The notes under the pieces are model-generated. The model made no database searches. It saw nothing but the letters and a program-made list of their open reading frames with translations, and was not told the DNA's origin. From a virus, in IMG/VR virus record IMGVR_UViG_3300036859_000973, positions 21,102 through 85,101 of that record: DNA of 64,000 bases; one strand, given 5' to 3'. Below are positions 49,060 through 56,459 of the stretch, in pieces. The position numbers and the translations under genes were made by a program. Numbering within the stretch: position 1 is the stretch's first letter; every line of letters starts with the position of its first letter.

Positions 49060-50022
49060 TCAAGCACCCTCCAGGTTGAAGGCTTGGTCCGCGCCCTTGC
49101 CTTCGGCCGGGTCATCGCCGGCCCCCTCGGGCGCCGGAAGGAAGGCCTCCACGCGGCCGCGCTCGGAGGTTGTCCGCCATGCGCTTACCTCGGCGCCGGG
49201 CCAGGCCTTCTTGATCCGCGCGACGGGCGAGGGCTCGCCGGTGAGGCCGCCCCAACAGTAGCGGCCCTCTTCAAAGACGGCGGGCTTCAGCGCGGGCTGC
49301 CACGTCAGCCGGCCGCCCTCCATCCCGCGAGGGAGCAGCACGCGCACATAGCCGCGCGTGGTGCCGCCCAGCACGTCGGCGGCGATGGCCTCCAGGGCCT
49401 CGAAGCCCAGAGGCTCGCCCTCGGTATCGTCGCCACTGAGAAACGGCATGGGCGGATAGAAGGCCCCGGGCTTGTGGTCGGCGCTGTGCGAAATGCCCCG
49501 CCGGTCGCCGGTGTCCTCGCCCAGGCACTTGTAGCGCGCGCCCGTCGCCGGATCAACGGGCCCGTATTCGCCCGGCACGCTCCCCGGCGGCGGGCCGAAC
49601 CTCTTCCCGCCCAGGTACACCTGATGAAGCTCGGCGTGGGGCGCCATGCTTACCCAGAGGTGGGATGGCGCTTGCGTCCTCGGCTCAGCCGGCGCGCTCG
49701 GCACGGTCCCCGGCAGCGCAGCGCAGCGCGCGGCTTCCGTCCCGCCGATGATGCGGGGCAGCCGGCCCGCCAGGCCCGCGGCGTCGGTGCCATGCTTGGC
49801 CGCGCGCTCGGCGATGCGCTGCGCCGCGGTCGCGCCGTCCGCGCCGCCATCCCATGGCCACAGCCGCGCCCGCGCCGCGTCGGCGGTGCCCTCATAGGCC
49901 CACACCAAGCGCGCCTCGCGCTTGTAGAAGTCCAGCGCCGAGGGCGGGACGGCCTTCGCCTTGCGGTCGCGCGGCATCAGGGCCAGATAGACGATTTTCC
50001 CCAGGCGGCGCTCGCCGGTCAT
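49060..50022 (-). CDS. Hypothetical protein (320 aa)
   Basis: The 320-residue product has a basic start (MPRDRKAKAVPPSALDFYKR), an Ala-rich middle, and a region with CW and DAxxR patterns but no known motif. It contains GEPSPVARIKKAWPGAEVSA and ends in an acidic tail. It is one of the larger genes of this accessory stretch and is coupled to both neighbours. Could be a DNA-modifying enzyme or structural protein; no evidence points to one. Confidence 0.5.
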   Translation of the reverse strand: MTGERRLGKIVYLALMPRDRKAKAVPPSALDFYKREARLVWAYEGTADAARARLWPWDGGADGATAAQRIAERAAKHGTDAAGLAGRLPRIIGGTEAARCAALPGTVPSAPAEPRTQAPSHLWVSMAPHAELHQVYLGGKRFGPPPGSVPGEYGPVDPATGARYKCLGEDTGDRRGISHSADHKPGAFYPPMPFLSGDDTEGEPLGFEALEAIAADVLGGTTRGYVRVLLPRGMEGGRLTWQPALKPAVFEEGRYCWGGLTGEPSPVARIKKAWPGAEVSAWRTTSERGRVEAFLPAPEGAGDDPAEGKGADQAFNLEGA

Positions 50023-50327
50023 GCCAGCACGCTCCCCGCGTCGCGCCCATCAGGCGCGGGAAGGTCCCATTCCGGGCGCAGCCGGCCGGTGAAGTCCTCG
50101 GCTTCTAGCAAGAACGGCACGCGCTGGCCCAGCGGCGTCAGCACTTCCAGCGCATCGCCGATGAACGGGCGGCCCCCGTCGCGACGGCGCGCGAGCGCGC
50201 GCAGCACCGCGCGCGCCATGGCCTCGGTGCTTGCGAACGGGCCGGGGAGCGCGCGGTCCAGCGACACGGGCTCGCCGGCCATATCCACGGTCGCGCCGCG
50301 GAGCCGGCACGGCCAGGGCTCAGACAT
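50019..50327 (-). CDS. Hypothetical protein (102 aa)
   Basis: ATG 50327 overlaps the end of the upstream gene by 8 nt (ATGTCTGA). The 102-residue product has MSEPWPCRLRGATVDMAGEP and a strand-rich C-terminal half (VLTPLGQRVPFLLEAEDFTG). The ATGA overlap with the downstream start supports it. No domain is recognised. Confidence 0.5.
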   Translation of the reverse strand: MSEPWPCRLRGATVDMAGEPVSLDRALPGPFASTEAMARAVLRALARRRDGGRPFIGDALEVLTPLGQRVPFLLEAEDFTGRLRPEWDLPAPDGRDAGSVLA

Positions 50328-51123
50328 CGGCCGCACCCCCGCGGAAGCCGAGCGTTCCCGCCATGCCGGCGGCGTCGCCCTTGATGGCGACCACGCGCGA
50401 GCCTTCGGGCATGGCGGCGTGAATCTCGCAGGCCAGGTATTCCGTGTCGTCGCCGTCGGCGATGATGAATCCGCCGCACGGCCCGTCGCCCACGTCCTCG
50501 CCGTTGCCGTCGCGCAGCGTGAAGCCGTACACCTCGCCATGGTCCCAGGCGTTCCACAGCCCGAGGAACGTTTCAGCGTCGGCGCGGCGGGCCGCGACGG
50601 TCCGCGCGCCGATGTTCTCGGACGGCTCCTCCCAGACTAGGAACCCCTCGGCGTCCTCGGCGCCGTCGGCGATGGCCCAGGCGTCATAGGTGCGGCGCAG
50701 CGGCCACGCCAGCCCGACGCGGAGCTTTGCCATCAGCCAGCCCAGGGGCTTGAATCCCTCGGTCAGAAAGTCCGAGGGCTCCTCGGCGCGCACCTTGAAG
50801 CGGCGCTTGCCCGGCGAGTAGTGCCGGCTCCCCGTGCTTCCCGCGTGGTCGCGGTGGAGGCTATACAGCATCCATACGCCGTCGGCGTCGGCCGGCGACG
50901 TCGGCGACGGATCAATCCATAGCTCCAGCGTGAGGCTCAGCGCGCGCTCGGCCTCGGCGGCGATGGCCTCGGCGAGCTTCAGGCCCGCCGGGCTTGTCTC
51001 GCCGTTGGGGCCGACGTATGTTGAAAGCTCCAGCGGCGGGCGGAAGCTGAAGGGCTCGCCGGCCTTGGCCAGCGCCTCGGCGATGCGGCCCACGGCCGCG
51101 GGCGTCTTGACGGTTGGGCTCAT
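50320..51123 (-). CDS. Hypothetical protein (267 aa)
   Basis: ATG 51123 stands at a GGTGGGGCGCATGA junction. The 267-residue product is mainly helical in the first half (AVGRIAEALAKAGEPFSFRP, AEAIAAEAERALSLTLELWI), then has strand-rich and acidic segments (WLMAKLRVGLAWPLRRTYDA, GGFIIADGDDTEYLACEIHA). The regular pattern suggests a folded enzyme or scaffold, but no motif is recognised. Confidence 0.5.
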   Translation of the reverse strand: MSPTVKTPAAVGRIAEALAKAGEPFSFRPPLELSTYVGPNGETSPAGLKLAEAIAAEAERALSLTLELWIDPSPTSPADADGVWMLYSLHRDHAGSTGSRHYSPGKRRFKVRAEEPSDFLTEGFKPLGWLMAKLRVGLAWPLRRTYDAWAIADGAEDAEGFLVWEEPSENIGARTVAARRADAETFLGLWNAWDHGEVYGFTLRDGNGEDVGDGPCGGFIIADGDDTEYLACEIHAAMPEGSRVVAIKGDAAGMAGTLGFRGGAADV

Positions 51124-51488
51124 GCGCCCCACCCCCGGGCCAGCGCCTCGGCCTTCTCCCCGAGCGTCGCGCCGATGGCTTCCGCCGTGCCGGGCGGCGC
51201 CTCGGTCATGGTTTCGACCGGGCCCCACGCCATCACGTCCGGCACGTTCGACACGGCCAGGAGTGGAGCGGTCCATAGCTCGCCGCGATGCACCGCGTAG
51301 GCGGAGCCGCTGGGCGGATGGATCAGGACTTCGGCCAGCGCCATGGCCTCGTGCGCGCCGGCCAGCGCGGCCCCGGCGCAGCGGATCAGGTGGGCCTGGG
51401 CCGGGCTCGGGTTGGCGGGCGTGGCGTCGGGCGCCACGTCGCCGTTGGGCAGCGGCGCGCTGCACACCGGGCACGGGTTCGGATTCAT
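51120..51488 (-). CDS. Zinc-finger-containing hypothetical protein (122 aa)
   Basis: From ATG 51488 the product starts MNPNPCPVCSAPLPNG, a C-x2-C zinc knuckle in the first ten residues, with one more Cys near residue 37 (LIRCAGAALAGAHEA). The remainder is helical. The gene ends ARGWGA and its stop overlaps the next start in the shared junction motif. Function unknown. Confidence 0.55.
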   Translation of the reverse strand: MNPNPCPVCSAPLPNGDVAPDATPANPSPAQAHLIRCAGAALAGAHEAMALAEVLIHPPSGSAYAVHRGELWTAPLLAVSNVPDVMAWGPVETMTEAPPGTAEAIGATLGEKAEALARGWGA

Positions 51489-51679
51489 GCGCCCACCGCC
51501 AGCGCGGCGGCGCGGTACATGGCCGCGCGCTCCAGGTCCGCGGCGCCCCAGGTGCCCCACCCGTGGGCCAGCATCGCGGCCCCGGTGCGGTCCAGCACGT
51601 CCGCGAAATGTTCCAGCGTGTCCGCGTCCCAGTCCCGCACGCGCGGAGCGCGCCGGTAGGCGGCTTGAAGGAGGCTCAC
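51485..51679 (-). CDS. Small hypothetical protein (64 aa)
   Basis: GTG 51679 gives a 64-residue helical product (VSLLQAAYRRAPRVRDWDAD, TLEHFADVLDRTGAAMLAHG) ending in AVGA. The GTGA overlap with the upstream stop and the ATGA overlap with the downstream start both use the repeated junction sequence. No domain is recognised. Confidence 0.5.
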   Translation of the reverse strand: MSLLQAAYRRAPRVRDWDADTLEHFADVLDRTGAAMLAHGWGTWGAADLERAAMYRAAALAVGA

Positions 51680-52104
51680 GCGCCCACCCCCGCGGCAGCG
51701 GCCCGCGCACGCTCGCGCTCGCCACATACGCACAGCGACCCGTAGGCGTGCGGCCGCGCGAGGCTGCCGACGTTGCGGGACGCGATGGCCCCGCGCTTGG
51801 CCTTGTAGTCCTCGGCGCCGTTGAAGGCGGCCATGCCGGAGCGCACGCGCGCGGCGGGCGCCTTGGCATAGACCACGTTCAGGAAATGGAGGAACCCGTG
51901 AAAGCACGTCGCCGCGATGCGCGATAGCTCGCCGTCCTTGCGCTCGCGGAAGCCCACGCGCCGGTAGCGGTCGCCCACGGGCCGGAGCTTCACTTTGAAG
52001 CACGGCCCGCCGCGGCGCAGCGGGACGGGCTCCAGGTCCATGGCCACGCCGGCGGCCTTGGCCGCGGCGCGAAGCTGGGCCTCGGTCGCGCCCCACACCT
52101 TCAC
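51676..52104 (-). CDS. Hypothetical protein (142 aa)
   Basis: GTG 52104 starts a 142-residue product with a helical front (EAQLRAAAKAAGVAMDLEPV), then an Arg-rich middle (RPVGDRYRRVGFRERKDGEL) and a helix with HGFLHFLNVVYAKAP. It ends AAAAGVGA, like its neighbours. The stop again overlaps the next start. No function is recognised. Confidence 0.5.
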   Translation of the reverse strand: MKVWGATEAQLRAAAKAAGVAMDLEPVPLRRGGPCFKVKLRPVGDRYRRVGFRERKDGELSRIAATCFHGFLHFLNVVYAKAPAARVRSGMAAFNGAEDYKAKRGAIASRNVGSLARPHAYGSLCVCGERERARAAAAGVGA

Positions 52105-52319
52105 GCGCCCACCCCCGCGCGCAGCGTGCGGCCGGCGCGAAGCGCGGCGAGGGCCAGGCGCTCCCTCGCGCCGTCCATGTCCGCGCACGTCGCGGCGAAC
52201 GCCTCACGGTTCAGCGCGGCGAGCGTGGCCAGCGCGGCCAAGGCGAGGTCGCGGCCGGGGATGCGGTCTTGAGCGGGCTCCGTTGCGTGCGGGTCAAAGA
52301 CCCGTTCCAGCGATGCCAT
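52101..52319 (-). CDS. Small hypothetical protein, first gene of operon (72 aa)
   Basis: ATG 52319 follows the GAGGGAAACGC leader. The 72-residue product is helical, Ala-rich (LALAALATLAALNREAFAAT) and ends RTLRAGVGA. It begins an operon controlled by the operator at 52484-52506, about 165 nt upstream. The leader between the two contains a tRNA-like folded segment. Confidence 0.55.
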   Translation of the reverse strand: MASLERVFDPHATEPAQDRIPGRDLALAALATLAALNREAFAATCADMDGARERLALAALRAGRTLRAGVGA

Positions 52320-52335
52320 GTGCGTTTCCCTCTTT

Positions 52336-52461
52336 TGCGCGCCCCGTCCAACGGGGCGGACGGGCCGGCGCGGGGGATTGAACCCCGCCCGGCCCCGGCC
52401 GCGATGGGCTCGCGGCGGGCTTAGCCCTTCAACCCTCGGCCGCGGCGCCGGGTTCGGGGCC
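52336..52461 (-). other. Structured leader RNA with tRNA-like T-arm
   Basis: In the leader of the 52.1 kb operon the minus strand has CGGGG-TTCAATC-CCCCG (plus 52371-52387), a perfect 5-bp stem with the seven-nucleotide T-loop of tRNAs, flanked by GC-rich stems and a D-arm-like GGCCGAGGGTTGAAGGGC (plus about 52415-52435). The acceptor and anticodon arms do not pair properly and U33 is missing, so a functional tRNA is unlikely. It may be a decayed tRNA or an att-like remnant, or simply a stable leader hairpin. Confidence 0.3.
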
Positions 52462-52479
52462 GCGGTTCATCGGGCATGC

Positions 52480-52515
52480 TCGGGACTACATACGCTGTAT
52501 GTAGTCATTAAGGTT
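52480..52515 (-). promoter_or_regulatory. Operator palindrome and TATA-like box
   Basis: TACATACGCTGTATGTA lies at 52487-52503, extended to 52484-52506 with ten-bp arms around GCT, followed by CCTTAATGAC on the minus strand (52504-52513) as TATA-like element. It drives the operon that starts at 52319 and sits downstream of the UvrD helicase gene. It matches the sites at 35450 and 47870. Confidence 0.65.
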
Positions 52516-52520
52516 ATTGG

Positions 52521-54059
52521 TCAAACCTGAACGTCGCCATCCTCCGAAACGGACAATTCCCCCCAGAACCCCGGAAGCTGGCCCTGGAACGTCAGCCGGT
52601 CAAGGCTGCGTGTCACGGCAACGTAGGCTATTTTGTCCTCCTGATAAATGGGAGATTCGGGCGCGCTGCGCGGGTGGGGCATATTCTCGGGCGCGAGGAT
52701 GGCGACGTGCCGCGCCTCGGCGCCCTTCGCGCGATGCACCGACGAGAAGGTGACGGCCCGCGCGTCCGCGTCCTTGGCCTCGCCATCGACCACGAGGGAG
52801 CGGATACGGTCCGCCACGTCGCGCAGCGTGCGCGCGCCCTCGGCCGCGGCCACAAGGCACGCCGCGCGGTCCTCGGCATCGGCCAGGGCGTTGGCCGCGA
52901 AGCGGTGCCGCGCGAGGCGGGCCTCTTCCGCGCTAAGCCATGCGTTGGCCGCCTCGGCCAGGTCGCTCGGCCATCGCGCGCCGTGGTCGCGCTCCAGGGT
53001 CGCCATCAGGCGAAGGAGGCCCTCGGCGAGCCCTTGCGTGCCAAGCACGCGCGCGGCCACACCGTTGCGGATCAGGCGCAGCGCGCCCTTCAGGAGCGGG
53101 GCGTTGGTGCGCGATAGCGCGAGGTCGCCGGGCGCAAGCTCGGCGAGCGGATCCGCCACCACGCGCACGCTCCCCTCGGGTGCGCCCGGCCGGGCCTCAA
53201 AGGCCGGTACAAGGCGCTGGGCGAGCTTCGCGACGCGCACCGGGCAGCGCCACGAGACGGTGAGGGGATAGTCGCGCGTGAGGCCAAGCTCCGCGGCGAG
53301 CTTATCCATGGAGTCCGACGCGGCGCCGCGCCACGCATAGATAGCTTGGTTGGGGTCGCCCACCGCGATGCACGGGCCGCCGTCGGCGAGCGCGCGCTTG
53401 GCCAGCGCGATTTGAACCGGCGCCCAGTCCTGGGCCTCATCGGCCACGATGCCGGGCCGCGGTGCAACCTCCAGGCCCTCGGCGAGCGGGAGATAGAGCA
53501 TGTCGGCGAAGTCCACGCCGTAGCGGCGCCAGTCCTGGGCATCCATGGCGCGCGTGGTCCAACCGTCCATGATGGGCGCTTCCCAACCGTTCAGGTTGAT
53601 GCCGTGAAGGTCCGCCAGGTCCCGCGCCGTGGCTGGATCCGTCGGGTCCGCGTCGGGATAGCCGGCGCGCGCCAAATCCCAGAGGCGCGCGATGGGCCCG
53701 TAGGGCGGCGGCTGCCGGCGGCGCTCCGCGATGGGTTCAAGCGTCGGGCCCCAAATGAGGCGGAGCTTCGCGAAGCGGTCCTCATGGACCGGAAGCCGGC
53801 CGCGGCCCCATGCGCGCTGCAGCGCGCCGTAGCCTAGGCTGTGCGTGGTGCGGGCTTCCACGCCGGGCGGGACCTTCCGTTGAAGGTCCGTCGCATCGCG
53901 CTTGCCGAACGCCAGATAGGCCGTGCCGGCGGGCATGCCGGCCGCGCCGCGGGATACGGTCCACGTCTTTCCGCTGCCGGCCAGGGCGATGATGCGGGCC
54001 CGCTCGCCGCGCTTCATGGCGGCCCAAATGTCCGTTTGCTGGGCCGTTGGCTCGGGCAT
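52521..54059 (-). CDS. UvrD/Rep-family (superfamily 1) helicase
   Basis: The 512-residue protein shows all SF1 motifs: Walker A ALAGSGKT (about 25-32), a Q-like start QQTDIWAAM, Walker B ADEAQDWAPVQ, motif III VGDPNQAIYAWRGA, motif IV SWRCPVRV, motif V SSVHRAKGAEARHV, and motif VI YVAVTRSLDRL. It is shorter than host UvrD/Rep, with small 1B/2B domains. Such helicases unwind 3'-tailed duplexes, clear proteins and aid replication. It follows a helical gene and is the largest enzyme of the module. Confidence 0.8.
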   Translation of the reverse strand: MPEPTAQQTDIWAAMKRGERARIIALAGSGKTWTVSRGAAGMPAGTAYLAFGKRDATDLQRKVPPGVEARTTHSLGYGALQRAWGRGRLPVHEDRFAKLRLIWGPTLEPIAERRRQPPPYGPIARLWDLARAGYPDADPTDPATARDLADLHGINLNGWEAPIMDGWTTRAMDAQDWRRYGVDFADMLYLPLAEGLEVAPRPGIVADEAQDWAPVQIALAKRALADGGPCIAVGDPNQAIYAWRGAASDSMDKLAAELGLTRDYPLTVSWRCPVRVAKLAQRLVPAFEARPGAPEGSVRVVADPLAELAPGDLALSRTNAPLLKGALRLIRNGVAARVLGTQGLAEGLLRLMATLERDHGARWPSDLAEAANAWLSAEEARLARHRFAANALADAEDRAACLVAAAEGARTLRDVADRIRSLVVDGEAKDADARAVTFSSVHRAKGAEARHVAILAPENMPHPRSAPESPIYQEDKIAYVAVTRSLDRLTFQGQLPGFWGELSVSEDGDVQV

Positions 54060-54721
54060 CAGGCGGCCCCCACGGGCTCGGCCGGCTCGGCCTCGGCCGC
54101 GGGCCTCTGGCGCGCGCCCAGGGCCGCTAGGAGGGCTTTCAGGGCGGGGTCCGACCGTGGGGCCGGCCCACCACGCCCCGCGCGCAGCGGGGCCAGGGTG
54201 TGCGCCTTGCGCGGCCGCGCGGCGCGCCAGTCCCTCACGCGCGCATCATGGGCGGTTTCCTTGGCCAGGCCGGTCCGACCACGGCACGGCGCGCCAGGGT
54301 TCGCCCGACAGTCCCGGCACGGCACGGCCCGGGCCAGCTTGGCCACGCGCTCTAGGCGCTCCGCTTCGCGGCGCAGCCCGGCGAGGTTGCTTGGGGGCTC
54401 CATGTCCCATCGCGTGCGCGGCGGGATGGGCAAGCCCGCGCGGGCCAGGGCAGCCGGCGAGCCGGGCGCGGGCGGAGCGGCGCGCGGAAGGCGATAGGCG
54501 CGCATCATGTCCGGGCTGTGCCATGGCTCCTGCCCGGGCCAGGCTTCCCAGGCTAGGAGCGTGCGCCGGAAGGCGTCGCCCAGCGAACCGTGCCCGCCGC
54601 GGCGGATGGGTGCGCCGTGGTGGCGAGGTTCGGGCGCGCCATCGGCGCGGCTATCGTCAATCTCAAGCGCTGGCCCGCCGCGGATGGCGGCGCGGGCCTT
54701 CATGATGACGGTTCTTTCCAT
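54059..54721 (-). CDS. PC-type zinc-finger protein (220 aa), first gene of operon
   Basis: ATG 54721 follows a GAGGGAAACGC leader and an operator at 54746. The 220-residue product is Ala/Arg/Pro-rich with a metal-binding VPCRDCRANPGAPCRG (about residues 123-138), then AKETAHDARVRDW, giving C-x2-C-x6-C and H. The stop overlaps the UvrD helicase ATG, so the pair could act together. The N-terminal half has no recognised domain. Confidence 0.55.
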   Translation of the reverse strand: MERTVIMKARAAIRGGPALEIDDSRADGAPEPRHHGAPIRRGGHGSLGDAFRRTLLAWEAWPGQEPWHSPDMMRAYRLPRAAPPAPGSPAALARAGLPIPPRTRWDMEPPSNLAGLRREAERLERVAKLARAVPCRDCRANPGAPCRGRTGLAKETAHDARVRDWRAARPRKAHTLAPLRAGRGGPAPRSDPALKALLAALGARQRPAAEAEPAEPVGAA

Positions 54722-54739
54722 GTGCGTTTCCCTCTTGTG

Positions 54740-54772
54740 TCTGACTATATACTTTGTATTTAGCGTTTCTCT
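54740..54772 (-). promoter_or_regulatory. Diverged operator and TATA-like box
   Basis: TATATACTTTGTATTTA at 54746-54762 is a diverged member of the operator family (compare TACATACGTTGTATGTA). A minus-strand ACGCTAAATAC lies over it at about 54757-54767 and may be the TATA box. It precedes the gene at 54721. The remaining intergenic sequence to 54861 shows nothing else obvious. Confidence 0.45.
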
Positions 54773-54861
54773 GGGGCGCTACGCTTAGTTGCGGGCCGGT
54801 GGCGATGGCGCGCGGCCGCTTGACGTGCACGCGGGCCGCGCGACCACGGATCGACGGCCCT

Positions 54862-55287
54862 TCAGGCCTCCGGGCTGGCCTCCGACCGCGGGACTTCGCC
54901 GGCGGCGATGGCGCGCGCCTCGCGCAGCGCGATGGCCAGGCGGTCCGCAAGCACCGAATGGGCCAGGGCCCAGCGCGCACCGGTGGCGAGCATGTCGCGC
55001 GCGTCGGCGCGCCATGCGTCGAACCCGACGGTTTGCACGTCGAAACGGCCATCGGAAAGGCGCGCGCGAATCACCACATAGCCACCGGTCGGACCGTCGG
55101 CGCGATAGAGCCGCGCCAGGTAGGTGGGTTCATCGGACGGAAGGCCAACCTCGGCCGGTCGGAGGCGCGCTTCGGCATCGGGCCGGCGGCCCGTGGCCAT
55201 GTCATGCACAGCCAGCGAAAGCACGTCGGCGCGCGCCTCGGCGCGGTTCATTCGATCCAAGGCCTCGGCGATGGTCGGTCGCGGCAT
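54862..55287 (-). CDS. Hypothetical protein (141 aa)
   Basis: ATG 55287 is overlapped by the stop of the membrane microprotein upstream (TAATG). The 141-residue product has a helical front (TIAEALDRMNRAEARADVLS), a strand-rich middle (LSDGRFDVQTVGFDAW) and a helical end. No domain is recognised. It is followed by a 140-nt gap with the operator at 54746. Confidence 0.5.
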   Translation of the reverse strand: MPRPTIAEALDRMNRAEARADVLSLAVHDMATGRRPDAEARLRPAEVGLPSDEPTYLARLYRADGPTGGYVVIRARLSDGRFDVQTVGFDAWRADARDMLATGARWALAHSVLADRLAIALREARAIAAGEVPRSEASPEA

Positions 55288-55367
55288 TAGAAGGCCCCCA
55301 GCATGAAGGCCATGGCGACCCAGGGCGCGGCGCCCAGGGCGAGCATGGCGGTTTGCGTTGCGGACAT
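55287..55367 (-). CDS. Single-span membrane microprotein (26 aa)
   Basis: The 26-codon ORF (ATG 55367) encodes a continuous hydrophobic helix (SATQTAMLALGAAPWVAMAF) and ends in TAA that overlaps the next ATG (TAATG). It has the GAGGGAAACGC leader just before its start, the same translation leader as other first genes. The combination of leader and coupling supports expression. It may act on the membrane, for example as a small regulator or a lysis helper. Confidence 0.5.
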   Translation of the reverse strand: MSATQTAMLALGAAPWVAMAFMLGAF

Positions 55368-55464
55368 GGCGTTTCCCTCTTTGTCGGCGCGCCTTGCGGC
55401 GCGGCGGGCTTCCCGCGATGGCGCGCGCGTCGCGCCATTTCGGGCCGTGGCCAACGGCCCATCA

Positions 55465-55929
55465 TCAGGCGAGGTTCTCAGGGTCGAAGGCGTCCATGAG
55501 GGCCGCGAAATTGTCGCCCGGGTCGCGAGAGAAAGAGTAGTCTGCGACGATTTCCTCCGGGCTGTTGCCGCGCACGAAATAGACCCAGTGCGTGGCCTTG
55601 CCGTTCGTGAAGTCGAAGCGGCCTTCATCAAGGTTGAAGAGAAGCTCCATGAGGCCCTTCTTGTCTTGGTTGGCGACGGGCTCCGGGCCCGTGTCGGCAT
55701 CCAGCCATGCCACGGGCCGCCATCCACCGGCGGCGAGGGCGTCACACAGCGCGGCCACCACGGCGCGCTCCTTGCGACCATGGGCCGTTGGGATAACGCC
55801 ATAGCGCTCGGCCATGAGCTTGTCAATCTCCAAGCTCGGCACCTTGCCGTGCGTGCCTTGCGCTACCTCGCCTTGTGTTGCCGGGCCGTCCGCTCCTGTG
55901 GTCGCGTTCGCGTCTTGGGTCTTGGTCAT
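55465..55929 (-). CDS. Hypothetical protein, first gene of operon (154 aa)
   Basis: From ATG 55929 the 154-residue product begins MTKTQDANATTGADGPATQG, has a Lys/Arg-poor middle (HGRKERAVVAALCDALAAGG), then an acidic C-terminal half with WRPVAWLDADTGPEPVANQD. It lies behind a GAGGGAAACCTAGC variant of the leader and an operator half-site. No family is recognised. Confidence 0.5.
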   Translation of the reverse strand: MTKTQDANATTGADGPATQGEVAQGTHGKVPSLEIDKLMAERYGVIPTAHGRKERAVVAALCDALAAGGWRPVAWLDADTGPEPVANQDKKGLMELLFNLDEGRFDFTNGKATHWVYFVRGNSPEEIVADYSFSRDPGDNFAALMDAFDPENLA

Positions 55930-56285
55930 GCTAGGTTTCCCTCGGACATGCAAGGGCGCTATCTCCACTTATACTTTGTCCAAGCGTCCTTGGACACGTC
56001 CGGCCGTATGGGCGTCCTTGGACGCTCCGCCACGGTCCGCCTAGTAGGGTTCCAACGGAACCCTACTAGGCCGCGCGCCGCAGGCAAGGGCAAGGTCGCT
56101 CGGCCGCTCCCGTGGTCTTAGGCGACCGTCGGCCAAGTCTCTGGGATGGAACATCCCAGAGACGCCGGCCCGCGCGCGACGACGGGGGGTGGGGAGTATC
56201 CCCGGCCGTCGTGGCCACGGAGACGAACGGGTCCCATCCGAATGGAGTCGCTTGGGTCCCATCTGCGTGCCGCCGCGGGTCCCAT
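55930..56285 (-). promoter_or_regulatory. Regulatory intergenic region with operator half-site, dyads and direct repeats
   Basis: The 356-nt region has no convincing gene. It holds TTATACTTTGTCCA at 55969-55982 (operator half-site), two copies of GCGTCCTTGGAC at about 55984 and 56010, a perfect 15-bp dyad at about 56040-56071 (CCTAGTAGGGTTCC and its complement), a 12-bp dyad at 56137-56163 (GTCTCTGGGATG and complement), and three GGGTCCCATC repeats at 56229, 56254 and 56277. These are arranged like a control region or a second origin. The dyads could also terminate the upstream transcript. Confidence 0.5.
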
Positions 56286-56459
56286 CTACGCCGTGCGCAG
56301 CCGCGGCGTCGCGCCGTTGTGCAGCGTCTCGAAGTGCTCCACGATCGTCGCCAACCGCAACTCGTCCCCAAATTGCGCGCCGCATAGCTCGCACACCAAT
56401 GGGCCCGGCGGCCGCCGCCTATACCATGGCGGCACCCCTCTACGATCGCGCGTCACCAT
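56286..56459 (-). CDS. C2H2-type zinc-finger microprotein (57 aa)
   Basis: The ORF starts at ATG 56459, adjacent to the stop of the upstream gene (TAGATG), and encodes CELCGAQFGDELRL ... VEHFETLHNG: C-x2-C-x14-H-x4-H, a good C2H2 zinc-finger pattern. A basic stretch at the front (RDRRGVPPWYRRRPP) would help DNA binding. It was found by reading the minus strand, because it has only 57 codons. It could be a regulator of the nearby promoter region, but this is inference. Confidence 0.6.
   Translation of the reverse strand: MVTRDRRGVPPWYRRRPPGPLVCELCGAQFGDELRLATIVEHFETLHNGATPRLRTA

Noticed and set aside
52361-52461. Functional tRNA gene on the minus strand
   Set aside because: The T-arm is perfect, but the acceptor arms do not pair fully, the anticodon loop lacks U33 and the D-arm spacing is wrong. 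It is kept only as a structured leader.
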